A stretch of DNA of 60,223 bases from Prevotella sp. (GTDB lineage: Bacteria; Bacteroidota; Bacteroidia; Bacteroidales; Bacteroidaceae). The notes under the pieces are model-generated. The model was not told the DNA's origin and made no database searches. It saw only the letters and a list, made by a program, of their open reading frames with translations. How positions within the stretch are numbered: position 1 is the first letter of the stretch; each line of letters begins with the position of its first letter. A program made the translations under genes and the position numbers. Of this stretch, positions 19,443 through 26,352 are shown piece after piece. The stretch is from the NCBI GenBank assembly GCA_017400455.1, contig JAFPTC010000089.1, positions 1 through 60,223 on the forward strand, read 5' to 3'.

Positions 19443-19964
19443 TCAGCAGAGTTGGTGGTAAGGCAGTCCAAAGACATCGGCCACGGCCTTGAAGGTCACC
19501 TTACCCTCAACAATGTTGAGTCCCTTTGCCAGTGACGAGTCGTCCCTGCAGGCCTGCTGCCAGCCTTTGTCGGCCAGTGCCACGGCATAGCGCAGGGTGG
19601 CGTTGGTGAGCGCCATCGTCGAGGTGCTGGGCACGGCTCCTGGGATATTGGCCACACAGTAGTGCACAATACCGTCTTCGATGTAGACGGGGTCGCTGTA
19701 AGTCGTGGGATGCGATGTCTCGAAGCAGCCGCCCTGGTCGATGGCCACGTCGACGAGCACCGTTCCGGGCTCCATCAGTTTCAGCATCTCCTTGGTGATG
19801 AGGTGCGGAGTCTTATCGCCCGGCACGAGTACGCTGCCCACCACAATGTCGACCGTTGGCAACTGCTTGCGGATGTTGTGCTCCGACGAGTAGAGGGTGT
19901 GCACGTTGGCAGGCGTCTCAATGTCGAGCTGACGCAGACGGGGCAGGGATATTAGTGTTGCCAT
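19443..19964 (-). pseudogene. ald: Alanine dehydrogenase C-terminal fragment
   Basis: The 173 codons encode the second half of alanine dehydrogenase (L-alanine to pyruvate and ammonia, NAD-dependent): 'PANVHTLYSSEHNIR', 'VLVPGDKTPHLIT', 'VDVAIDQGGCFETS' and 'NIPGAVPSTSTMALTNATL' are family hallmarks. The normal protein is about 370 residues. The N-terminal catalytic domain and the GxGxxG turn of the Rossmann fold are missing, and the DNA before the ATG at 19964 is repeat-like, not coding for the missing part. It therefore cannot be a normal enzyme. No promoter box was seen directly upstream. I call it a remnant left by deletion or repeat-mediated recombination. Confidence 0.85.
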
Positions 19965-20019
19965 GTTGCTACATTAAAAATTAGTTTATGATAGGCAGCA
20001 CCTTGGCGCAATATATTAG

Positions 20020-20105
20020 GGGCAAAAAATTTGCAGGAAATTTGCAGGATTTTTTGGGCCGAAATGTGCAAAAATGTTGCAAAATGTGCCAAATTGTGCA
20101 CTGCC
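20020..20105. repeat. Degenerate TTTGCA/TGTGCA repeat tract
   Basis: Short degenerate repeats (AAATTTGCAGG twice, then several AAATGTGCAAA-like units) fill the space between the ald remnant and the tRNA gene. The tract lies at the break point of the truncated gene. No coding signal was seen. Confidence 0.5.
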
Positions 20106-20176
20106 GACGTTTTTTTTAATGTCCTGCAAAAACAAAGATTTTGATTATAAAATACTGACCTACAGCATATTAGAAG

Positions 20177-20264
20177 CGGAGAGAGCGAGATTCGAACTCG
20201 CGAACCGGTTTTGCCGGTCACACGCTTTCCAGGCGTGCCTCTTCAGCCACTCGAGCATCTCTCC
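20177..20264 (-). tRNA. tRNA-Ser (GGA anticodon)
   Basis: On the minus strand an 88-base class II tRNA can be folded. The acceptor stem pairs GGAGAGA (20258-20264) with TCTCTCC (20178-20184). The anticodon loop reads CTGGAAA with anticodon GGA, the long variable arm contains the pairing ACCGG/CCGGT, and the T arm reads GTTCGAATC. CCA is not encoded. A TAATTTTG box lies upstream at 20281-20288. Confidence 0.93.
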
Positions 20265-20280
20265 TTGCGCTAAGCGGGTG

Positions 20281-20288
20281 CAAAATTA
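20281..20288 (-). promoter_or_regulatory. -7 box of tRNA-Ser promoter
   Basis: TAATTTTG read on the minus strand matches the Bacteroidetes -7 consensus TAnnTTTG and stands 17 bases before the tRNA 5' end. Confidence 0.6.
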
Positions 20289-20337
20289 GTCTTTTTATTT
20301 GGTAAAACGCAAAAAAGGACGTGATTTTTAATTTTCT

Positions 20338-21129
20338 TTATAATTTCACGCCGAAAACGCGCTCCACATTCTGGTTGGTAGCGGCGCAGATGGCGTCGGG
20401 GCTGACCTGATAGGCCTCGGACAGGCGGGCTATGGCCTGGGCCACGAAGGCGCTCTCGTTGCGCTGGCCGCGATGAGGCACGGGGGCCATGTAGGGGGCG
20501 TCGGTCTCAAGCACCAGCCGACTGAGGGGCACCGCCTTAGGCAGCACCTGGGGCAGGGGGCTCTTCTTGAAGGTGAGCACGCCGCCTACGCCCAGCACGA
20601 AGCGGGGGAACTGCAGCAGCTCGGCGGCCTCGTGCTCGTTGCCCGTGAAGCAGTGGAACACGCCGCCGGGCAGCTTCTGCTCGTAGTGGCGCAGCAGGCG
20701 CACCATCTCGTTCTGGGCCTTCCGGCAGTGAATCATCAGGGGCAGCCGTGTCTCTATGGACCACTGCACCTGCTGCTCGAAGGCGGCAAGCTGCTCGTGC
20801 TCGTACTCGCGACTCCAGTAATAGTCGAGCCCTACCTCGCCAATGGCCACCAGGGGCGTGGGGCTTGGCGCCAGAAGGGGCTTGAGCAGGCTGAGCTGCT
20901 CGGGCCAGTCGGCACGCACCTCCTCGGGATGGAGGCCCGCCATGGGGAAGAGGTAGCCCGGGTGGCGGCGGCACAGCTGGAGGATGCTGTGCGAGGTGGC
21001 CAGGTCTATGGCTGGCAGGAAGATGGCCTTGCAGCCTGCCTCTTGTGCCCGCTGTATGACCTCTTCCCTATCCTGGGCAAACGCTTCTTCGTCCAAATGG
21101 GCATGTGTGTCTACAAAGCTTATCATCAC
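20338..21129 (-). CDS. TatD family metal-dependent deoxyribonuclease
   Basis: 263 residues, the usual size. The N-terminal 'DTHAHLDEE' gives the HxH metal ligands. Further family motifs follow: 'GEVGLDYYW', 'MIHCRKAQ', 'GGVFHCFTG' and 'LETDAPYMAP'. TatD proteins are cytoplasmic TIM-barrel hydrolases that act as DNA exonucleases. The gene lies downstream of the polyprenyl synthase gene on the same strand with about 65 bases between, most of it simple TTAACTC repeats. Two ATGs are adjacent at 21129 and 21126; either could be used. Confidence 0.92.
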   Translation of the reverse strand: MMISFVDTHAHLDEEAFAQDREEVIQRAQEAGCKAIFLPAIDLATSHSILQLCRRHPGYLFPMAGLHPEEVRADWPEQLSLLKPLLAPSPTPLVAIGEVGLDYYWSREYEHEQLAAFEQQVQWSIETRLPLMIHCRKAQNEMVRLLRHYEQKLPGGVFHCFTGNEHEAAELLQFPRFVLGVGGVLTFKKSPLPQVLPKAVPLSRLVLETDAPYMAPVPHRGQRNESAFVAQAIARLSEAYQVSPDAICAATNQNVERVFGVKL

Positions 21130-21149
21130 TCGCTCTTGTTTGAATACTG

Positions 21150-21192
21150 AATACCTCTTAACTCTTAACTCTTAATTCTTAACTCTTAACTC
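21150..21192. repeat. Simple TCTTAACTC repeat between genes
   Basis: Four to five near-identical TCTTAACTC/TCTTAATTC units fill the gap between the polyprenyl synthase stop codon and the TatD start codon. Similar tracts occur at 24062-24145 and 55380-55420. Confidence 0.6.
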
Positions 21193-21193
21193 A

Positions 21194-22171
21194 TCAGTAT
21201 TGCCGATTCATCATTTCGGCGGTGTAGCGTCTCAGCTGGTCCTTACGGCAGGACTCCACGCTGACCTGCTCAAGCAGGGCTTTGCCCCGCTGGAAGTAGA
21301 AATGAATTTTTTCCTCGCAGAGCTGGCGGATGCCTATCTCGTCGTAGAGGCGGGTGACGGCGGCTATCTTCTCCTGGCGGTCGAAATCCTTGGCCTCTAT
21401 CCATTTCATCAGCTCGTCGCGCTGCCCGGCATTGGCGCGGTTCACGGCATTAATGAGCATATAGGTCTTTTTGTTTGAGAGGATGTCGCCGCCAATGGCC
21501 TTGCCAAAGACCTTCGGGTCGCCATAGACGTCGAGCAGGTCGTCCTGCAGCTGGAAGGCGAGTCCTATCTGCTCGCCGAACCTGTAGAGCAGGTCGGCAT
21601 CCTGCTCAGAGGCGTCGCCCATGATGGCGCCAATCTTCAGCGCACAGGCCAGCAGCACGCTGGTCTTCAGGCGTATCATCTCGATATACTCGTCTTCGGT
21701 GACGTCGTTGCGGGTCTCGAAGTCCATGTCATACTGCTGTCCCTCGCCTATCTCCAGTGCCGTCTCGGTGAACAGCGCCATCACCTGGGGCAGGTGGCGG
21801 GGGTCGCACTGGAGCATGCGCTGATAGGCCAGCACCAGCATGGAGTCGCCCGAGAGGATGGCAGTGTTGGCATCCCATCGCTTGTGCACGGTCTGCTGTC
21901 CGCGTCTCAGGTCGGCATTGTCCATGAGGTCGTCGTGCAGCAGGGTGTAGTTATGATAGGTCTCCAGTCCCAGCGCCTGCATCATGATGTCGAAGGGATT
22001 GTCCTTGAAGAGGTTGTAGCCCAGAAGCATCAGCACGGGGCGTATGCGCTTGCCGCCGATGGAGAGTACATACTTCACTGGCTCATAGAGCGACGCCGGC
22101 TTGCGGTCGTAGGCCAGGTCGTCGAGTGCCTGGTTCACTTTGTTCAAAATCTCGTCTGCGTTGTACAACAT
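21194..22171 (-). CDS. Polyprenyl diphosphate synthase
   Basis: 325 residues. It carries both Asp-rich motifs of trans-prenyl chain elongation enzymes, 'DDLMD' at 80-84 followed by 'NADLRRG', and 'LQDDLLDVYGD' near residue 208, plus 'GGKRIRP' at 39-45. It condenses isopentenyl diphosphate onto an allylic diphosphate; product length (farnesyl/geranylgeranyl, or long chain for menaquinone or undecaprenyl) cannot be read safely, so no symbol is given. It follows a TonB-like gene on the same strand, separated by an AT-rich ATTTATC repeat, and precedes tatD. Confidence 0.9.
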   Translation of the reverse strand: MLYNADEILNKVNQALDDLAYDRKPASLYEPVKYVLSIGGKRIRPVLMLLGYNLFKDNPFDIMMQALGLETYHNYTLLHDDLMDNADLRRGQQTVHKRWDANTAILSGDSMLVLAYQRMLQCDPRHLPQVMALFTETALEIGEGQQYDMDFETRNDVTEDEYIEMIRLKTSVLLACALKIGAIMGDASEQDADLLYRFGEQIGLAFQLQDDLLDVYGDPKVFGKAIGGDILSNKKTYMLINAVNRANAGQRDELMKWIEAKDFDRQEKIAAVTRLYDEIGIRQLCEEKIHFYFQRGKALLEQVSVESCRKDQLRRYTAEMMNRQY

Positions 22172-22183
22172 ATTATATTTACT

Positions 22184-22217
22184 ATTTTTTATTTATCATT
22201 TATCATTTATCATTTAG
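22184..22217. repeat. AT-rich ATTTATC tandem repeat
   Basis: Three to four ATTTATC units lie in the 59-base gap between the TonB-like gene and the prenyl synthase gene. Its complement resembles AAATGATAAATGA tracts at 4413-4435 and inside the signal-peptide region at 4523-4545. Confidence 0.5.
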
Positions 22218-22230
22218 GCCGAAGGCCGCC

Positions 22231-22932
22231 TCAGATGCGGAACACCACGGGGATGCACACCTTGGTGCGGCAGGGCTGGTCGTTCTCAACGCCTGCCGTC
22301 CAGCGGGGCATCATCCTCAGCACCCGCAGCACCTCCTGGTCGCATTGCGGATGGAGCGAACTCACGATCTGCACGTCGGTCACCGACCCGTCCTTGTTGA
22401 CGATGAACTCGGCCACCACCTTGCCCTGCACCTTCTGCTGCTCCAGCTGCTTGGGATACTTCAGGTTGCGCGTCAGCCATTTCATAAATTCCACGGGGCC
22501 GCCTGGAAACTGGGGCAGCTCCTCCACCACGCGGAAGCTCACCACCTCGTCGTCCTCTGGTGCGGGCGGCTCTATCTCGTCTATCAGCTCATCGCTGGCG
22601 TTCATATCGTCGTCCATGTCGGTCTCCACGGGTTCCTCGTCCTGCTGCGGCTCGTCGGTGGTCTCAGCCTCGTCCACCACCACCAGCTTGGTGGTAGGCT
22701 CGGGTTCGGCCTTCGGGGCCAGCATCTGCTCATCCTCCTGTTGCAGCAGGGGGGGCAGTTCCATCTCGCTGTCGAGCATGGCCAGCAGCTCTGGGTCGTC
22801 CAGCGGGTCGTCGGGTTCGATAGAATATTCCAAGCCCACAAACAGACAGGCCAGCGCCACCACCAGTCCCAACAGCAAACGCTGGGTACGGCGGCCTTCC
22901 AAATCGGCTGTCTTGCTCTTCTTTATTTCCAT
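22231..22932 (-). CDS. TonB-family energy transducer
   Basis: 233 residues with typical TonB layout: short cytoplasmic N-terminus, one membrane segment at ~20-42 ('LLLGLVVALACLFVGLEY'), a long acidic and Pro/Glu-rich periplasmic stretch (~43-140), and a TonB C-terminal domain from ~145 ('FPGGPVEFMKWLTRNLKYP', 'GKVVAEFIVNKDGSV', 'PRWTAGVENDQPC', ending 'KVCIPVVFRI'). Such proteins transmit proton-motive force to outer-membrane receptors. No ExbB/ExbD genes are adjacent. The start at 22932 faces porQ across a divergent promoter region. Confidence 0.9.
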   Translation of the reverse strand: MEIKKSKTADLEGRRTQRLLLGLVVALACLFVGLEYSIEPDDPLDDPELLAMLDSEMELPPLLQQEDEQMLAPKAEPEPTTKLVVVDEAETTDEPQQDEEPVETDMDDDMNASDELIDEIEPPAPEDDEVVSFRVVEELPQFPGGPVEFMKWLTRNLKYPKQLEQQKVQGKVVAEFIVNKDGSVTDVQIVSSLHPQCDQEVLRVLRMMPRWTAGVENDQPCRTKVCIPVVFRI

Positions 22933-23017
22933 CTGTCAGTGCGCTCCAGGCATCATCTCCGCAGCTGTGGAAGCAATAATCTGCCTGTTTATTCGTTAAT
23001 ATTACGAAATCAGCATG

Positions 23018-23025
23018 CAAATTTA
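23018..23025 (-). promoter_or_regulatory. -7 box for the TonB-like gene
   Basis: TAAATTTG on the minus strand matches TAnnTTTG and is about 85 bases upstream of the TonB-like start codon. Confidence 0.5.
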
Positions 23026-23048
23026 GCACGGATATTTGAAAAAAGCCG

Positions 23049-23056
23049 TATCTTTG
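23049..23056 (+). promoter_or_regulatory. -7 box of porQ promoter
   Basis: TATCTTTG matches the -7 consensus and lies 22 bases before the porQ ATG; it forms a divergent pair with the minus-strand box at 23018-23025. Confidence 0.7.
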
Positions 23057-23078
23057 CAGCATATTTATGATTATTTAG

Positions 23079-24023
23079 ATGAAAAAGGTCTTTTTTGCCG
23101 TTTTCCTGTCTGCCTTTGTTCTCGTTTTGCGGGCGCAAGACAGCCGCACCGTGCTCAACTTCCTGCGGCTGCCGGTCAGTGCCCATGTGGCAGCACTGGG
23201 CGGCGACAATATCACTATTGGCGACGACGACGGCACACTGGTGTTCCACAACCCTGCCCTAATCAATGCAGCCAGCGACCGTCAGCTGTCGCTCGGCATG
23301 ATGACCTATATGCAAGGCTCGCTCACGGCCGCTGCCAGCTACCATCAGTATGTGGGCGAACGGGCCACATGGGGCGTCCAGGGTCGCTTCGTCAACTACG
23401 GCGAGATGAAGGAGACCACCCTGACGGGACAGCAGACGGGCACCTTCAGTGCCAAGGACATTGCCGTGGGCGGCACCTTTGCCTACGCCCTGAGCGACCG
23501 CATTGACGGAGGCATCACCGCCCGCATCGTCACCTCCTACATTGGCCAGTACAACTCGCTGGCCGCCGCCGTAGACCTGGGCCTGAACTATCACGACGCT
23601 GATCACGGATGGAGCATCTCGGCCGTGGCCCGCAACCTGGGCGGACAGCTCACGGCCTATGAGGACGACTTTGAGCGCATGCCGCTCGACCTGCAGCTGG
23701 GCGTGTCGAAACGCCTCATGGGATCGCCGCTGCGCTTCTCGGCCACGCTGGTACGCCTCAACGACTGGGAGTACGGCCTGGGCCGCCACCTGGTGCTGGG
23801 CGCCGACCTGCTGCTGGGCGAGCAGTTCTACCTGGCCGCCGGCTACAACCCCCTGCGAGCCAAGGAAATGAGCATCACCGCCGGCGAGGACGAGAGCAGC
23901 CACGGAGCAGCCCTCTCGCTGGGAGGAGGCATGCAGCTGCAACGGCTGAAGCTGCACGTGGCCTACGCCAAGCTGCACGTCAGCTCACCCTCGCTTTTGG
24001 TCAACCTTTCACTCAATCTGTAA
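23079..24023 (+). CDS. porQ: Type IX secretion system protein PorQ
   Basis: 314 residues with a signal peptide ('FAVFLSAFVLVLRAQD'). 'TVLNFLRLPVSAHVAALGG' directly after the signal and 'DDGTLVFHNPALIN' are characteristic of PorQ, an outer-membrane barrel of the PorV/FadL type needed for secretion of proteins with type IX sorting tails. The rest is regular beta-strand pattern ending in 'LLVNLSLNL'. It precedes cmk on the same strand, an arrangement I know from other Bacteroidetes. Its presence fits the sorting-like tails on the GH26, PL11 and first-gene products of this window. Confidence 0.85.
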   Translation: MKKVFFAVFLSAFVLVLRAQDSRTVLNFLRLPVSAHVAALGGDNITIGDDDGTLVFHNPALINAASDRQLSLGMMTYMQGSLTAAASYHQYVGERATWGVQGRFVNYGEMKETTLTGQQTGTFSAKDIAVGGTFAYALSDRIDGGITARIVTSYIGQYNSLAAAVDLGLNYHDADHGWSISAVARNLGGQLTAYEDDFERMPLDLQLGVSKRLMGSPLRFSATLVRLNDWEYGLGRHLVLGADLLLGEQFYLAAGYNPLRAKEMSITAGEDESSHGAALSLGGGMQLQRLKLHVAYAKLHVSSPSLLVNLSLNL

Positions 24024-24061
24024 TGAGTAATTAGTAATGAGTAATTAGTAATTATGATTAG

Positions 24062-24145
24062 ACTTTTAGCCGGTAAACTCATTAACTCAAAAACTCATAA
24101 ACTCATTAACTCAAAAACTCGAAAAAACTCATAAACTCAAAAACC
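24062..24145. repeat. Simple AACTCATAAACTC repeat tract before cmk
   Basis: About eight AACTCATAAACTC / AACTCAAAAACTC units sit between porQ and cmk, ending at the cmk start region, preceded by TAATGAGTAATTAG units at 24022-24055. The tract is rich in stop codons. Confidence 0.65.
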
Positions 24146-24147
24146 TC

Positions 24148-24840
24148 ATGAAGCAAATCACCATTGCCATCGACGGCCACTCCTCCTGTGGGAAGAGCAC
24201 CATGGCCAAGGAACTGGCCCGCCGCGTGGGCTATATCTATGTTGACACGGGTGCCATGTATCGCAGCGTCACCCTCTATGCCCTGCGCAACAAGCTCTTT
24301 CGCGAGGACGGCACCATCCTCACCGACCAACTGGAGGCCCAGATGCCCCAGATTCACATCACCTTCCAGCTGAACGCTGAGACGGGACGGCCCGACACCT
24401 ACCTCAACGGCGAATGTGTGGAACAGCAGATCCGCTCGCTCGAAGTGAGCAACCACGTCAGCCCCATCGCCGCCCTACCCTTCGTACGCACGGCCATGGT
24501 GACCCAGCAGCAGCAGATGGGCCAGGGTGGCGGCGTGGTCATGGACGGGCGCGACATCGGCACCGTGGTCTTCCCCCATGCCGAGCTGAAAGTCTTCGTC
24601 ACCGCCTCGGCCGAGGTGCGTGCCCAGCGCCGCTACGACGAGCTGCAACAAAAGGGCATGCCCGCCGACTATGCTGACATTCTGAAGAACGTTCAGGAGC
24701 GCGACTACATTGACTCCCACCGCGAGGTGTCGCCGCTGCGCCAGGCCGACGATGCCCTGCTGCTCGACAACAGCCACATGACCATTGCCGAGCAGAACGA
24801 GTGGCTCATGAAACGGTTTGAGGAGCGTTGCAAGGACTGA
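24148..24840 (+). CDS. cmk: Cytidylate kinase
   Basis: 230 residues. The P-loop '[15 protein letters not shown]' is at 10-24, followed by '[15 protein letters not shown]', '[13 protein letters not shown]' and '[32 protein letters not shown]', all standard for bacterial CMP kinase (CMP/dCMP + ATP to CDP/dCDP + ADP). It is cytoplasmic and essential in most bacteria. It lies downstream of porQ behind a simple repeat tract and converges with the PheC-like gene. Confidence 0.96.
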   Translation: MKQITIAIDGHSSCGKSTMAKELARRVGYIYVDTGAMYRSVTLYALRNKLFREDGTILTDQLEAQMPQIHITFQLNAETGRPDTYLNGECVEQQIRSLEVSNHVSPIAALPFVRTAMVTQQQQMGQGGGVVMDGRDIGTVVFPHAELKVFVTASAEVRAQRRYDELQQKGMPADYADILKNVQERDYIDSHREVSPLRQADDALLLDNSHMTIAEQNEWLMKRFEERCKD

Positions 24841-24857
24841 CTTCAGTCCCTGCGGCG

Positions 24858-25715
24858 TCAGTCGTCATAAGCATACACCAGCCCGTACTTCTCGTGAAGC
24901 AGGCGAAGGGTGCCGTCAGCCTTCATCTGCCTGATGGCGTTGTTCACCACCTGCAGCAGGTCCTCCTGTCCCTTCCGCATCAGCACCCCTATCTCGCCGT
25001 GAGTAAAAGGCTCGTTCAGCAGCGGCGCAGCCAGTCGGGTGTCGGTCTTCACATAATAGGGGGCCTCGGTAATCTCTGTTATCATCACGTCGGCCGCTCC
25101 CTCGGCAACGAGCGCAGGAATTTCCTCGTTCTTAGGGTGGACAATGATGGTGGCCTGCGTCAGATGCTCATTGGCAAACTTCTCGTTCAGTCCGCCCGGG
25201 TTCACCATCACGCTCACCTCAGGCTTGTCGATGTCGGCCAATGACTGGAAGCGGTCGGCATCCTCAGCCCTGCACAGGATGGTCTTGCCATTGGCCAGGT
25301 AGCCCTCGCTCATGAGCATGGTTTCCTTGCGGGCGTCAGTGATGGTAATTCCCCCGATGGCCAGGTCGAAGGCCTGAGGCTCGGCCAGCACATCGGCCGT
25401 CAGCGTGGGCCACGAGGTGGGCACGAAGGCGGTCGCTACGCCTAAGTAGCCGGCAATCTGCTGCGCCACCTCAATGCCAAAGCCCCAGTAGGTGCCGTCG
25501 GCCTCGACGAAGGATAGCGGGCGGTAGTCGCCGGTGGTGCCTACCATCAGCGTCCCGCGCTCCACAATCTCGGCCACCTTCCCGTCTGCGGGAACATCCG
25601 TTGCCGGATGGTCGCTATTTGTACACGAGGCCAGCACCGCAGGACTGTACAGGGCCAGCACCAGGGCCAATAGCCAGAGTTGCTTTCTAATCTTGTATAT
25701 CATCATTGTTCGCAT
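24858..25715 (-). CDS. Periplasmic substrate-binding-fold protein, PheC-like (cyclohexadienyl dehydratase?)
   Basis: 285 residues with a signal peptide and a lipobox-like 'VLASCTNSD' (Cys ~31). The body has the type II periplasmic binding fold of amino-acid receptors: 'RGTLMVGTTGDYRPLSFVEADG', 'GFGIEVAQQIA', 'DLAIGGITIT'. The segment 'NGKTILCR...VMVNPGGLNEKFA...IIVHPKN' is closer to PheC, the periplasmic prephenate/arogenate dehydratase, than to transport receptors as I remember them. No permease or ATPase gene is adjacent, which also argues against a transport role. A receptor function remains possible. A distant minus-strand promoter (26000-26007) and a CACAGAG hairpin lie upstream. Confidence 0.75.
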   Translation of the reverse strand: MRTMMIYKIRKQLWLLALVLALYSPAVLASCTNSDHPATDVPADGKVAEIVERGTLMVGTTGDYRPLSFVEADGTYWGFGIEVAQQIAGYLGVATAFVPTSWPTLTADVLAEPQAFDLAIGGITITDARKETMLMSEGYLANGKTILCRAEDADRFQSLADIDKPEVSVMVNPGGLNEKFANEHLTQATIIVHPKNEEIPALVAEGAADVMITEITEAPYYVKTDTRLAAPLLNEPFTHGEIGVLMRKGQEDLLQVVNNAIRQMKADGTLRLLHEKYGLVYAYDD

Positions 25716-25768
25716 TTAGACATTATTACGATTTAGTGATAATAAAAAAATAACGTGGGACGGTTTTG

Positions 25769-25842
25769 AAACACAGAGACACAGAGGTACAGAGTTTTTC
25801 TTATAAAAGAAAAAGGCTCTGTGTCTCTGTGTCTCTGTGTTT
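25769..25842. repeat. CACAGAG inverted repeat (family B)
   Basis: A 26-base arm (25769-25794) built of CACAGAG/TACAGAG units faces its near-perfect complement (25817-25842; two mismatches) across a 22-base loop. It would form a long hairpin in either strand. A second member lies at 36374-36446. It sits in the 637-base gap between the PheC-like and GH26 genes. Confidence 0.85.
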
Positions 25843-25984
25843 AATTCATCATCATTGTACCAACTTTTTTTACGGTTACTTAGGAACAGAGCACCGACTG
25901 CCAGTATCGGAAGGGGCGGAGCGGCTGTTTTATGTAGCATTTTGAGGTTTGAGATGGCAAACGGCAGGGATGCGGCCCATCTTC

Positions 25985-26007
25985 GCACGCTTTCGCGTGC
26001 AAATTTA
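25985..26007 (-). promoter_or_regulatory. Promoter with adjoining palindrome, reading left
   Basis: TAAATTTG on the minus strand (26000-26007) matches the -7 consensus and abuts a perfect palindrome, GCACGC-TTTC-GCGTGC (25985-26000), at the expected start of the transcript. It could drive the PheC-like gene with a ~280-base leader, or a small unlisted RNA. The same arrangement occurs at 54340-54362. Confidence 0.45.
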
Positions 26008-26108
26008 CTAAAAGTTTTCGAAATACCGCCCAAATCAGTGGGAAAAATCATAAAAGGCTGTTGAGGAACTGCTGCCGCATGGGGCCACGATGCTGCGGGG
26101 CCGAGATT

Positions 26109-26208
26109 TTTTTCTGGGAAGGCCTCTCGTGAAAAAATCTCACGTGAGAAATTTTTCTGGGAAGGCCTCCCGTGAAAAAATCTCACGTGAGAAATTTTTC
26201 TGGGAAGG
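26109..26208. repeat. 43-bp tandem repeat with CTCACGTGAG palindrome (family E)
   Basis: Two 43-base units (26109-26151 and 26152-26194; they differ by one base) and a partial third (to 26208) contain TTCTGGGAAGGCCT and CTCACGTGAG. An 18-base piece of the unit occurs inverted at 46854-46871. Apart from this repeat, the family B hairpin and the promoters, nothing else was found in the gap 25716-26352. Confidence 0.8.
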
Positions 26209-26318
26209 CTCCGCAGAAACAGGAGCGATGGCGGAGGGAAAATTATTCTGCTCAACAATTGCAAAGATAGTATCAGAAAAAGAGGCGGCGGGGCCTTGGA
26301 GGTGTGATGATAATTGAC

Positions 26319-26326
26319 TAATTTTG
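26319..26326 (+). promoter_or_regulatory. -7 box of the GH26 gene
   Basis: TAATTTTG lies 27 bases before the ATG at 26353. It supports that ATG over a more upstream in-frame start at 26314, which would precede the promoter. Confidence 0.65.
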
Positions 26327-26352
26327 TGGCCGAAACCAAAAACCATAGAACA

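Noticed and set aside
26314-26352. Upstream start for the GH26 gene
   Set aside because: It lies before the -7 box; the ATG at 26353 gives a normal signal peptide.
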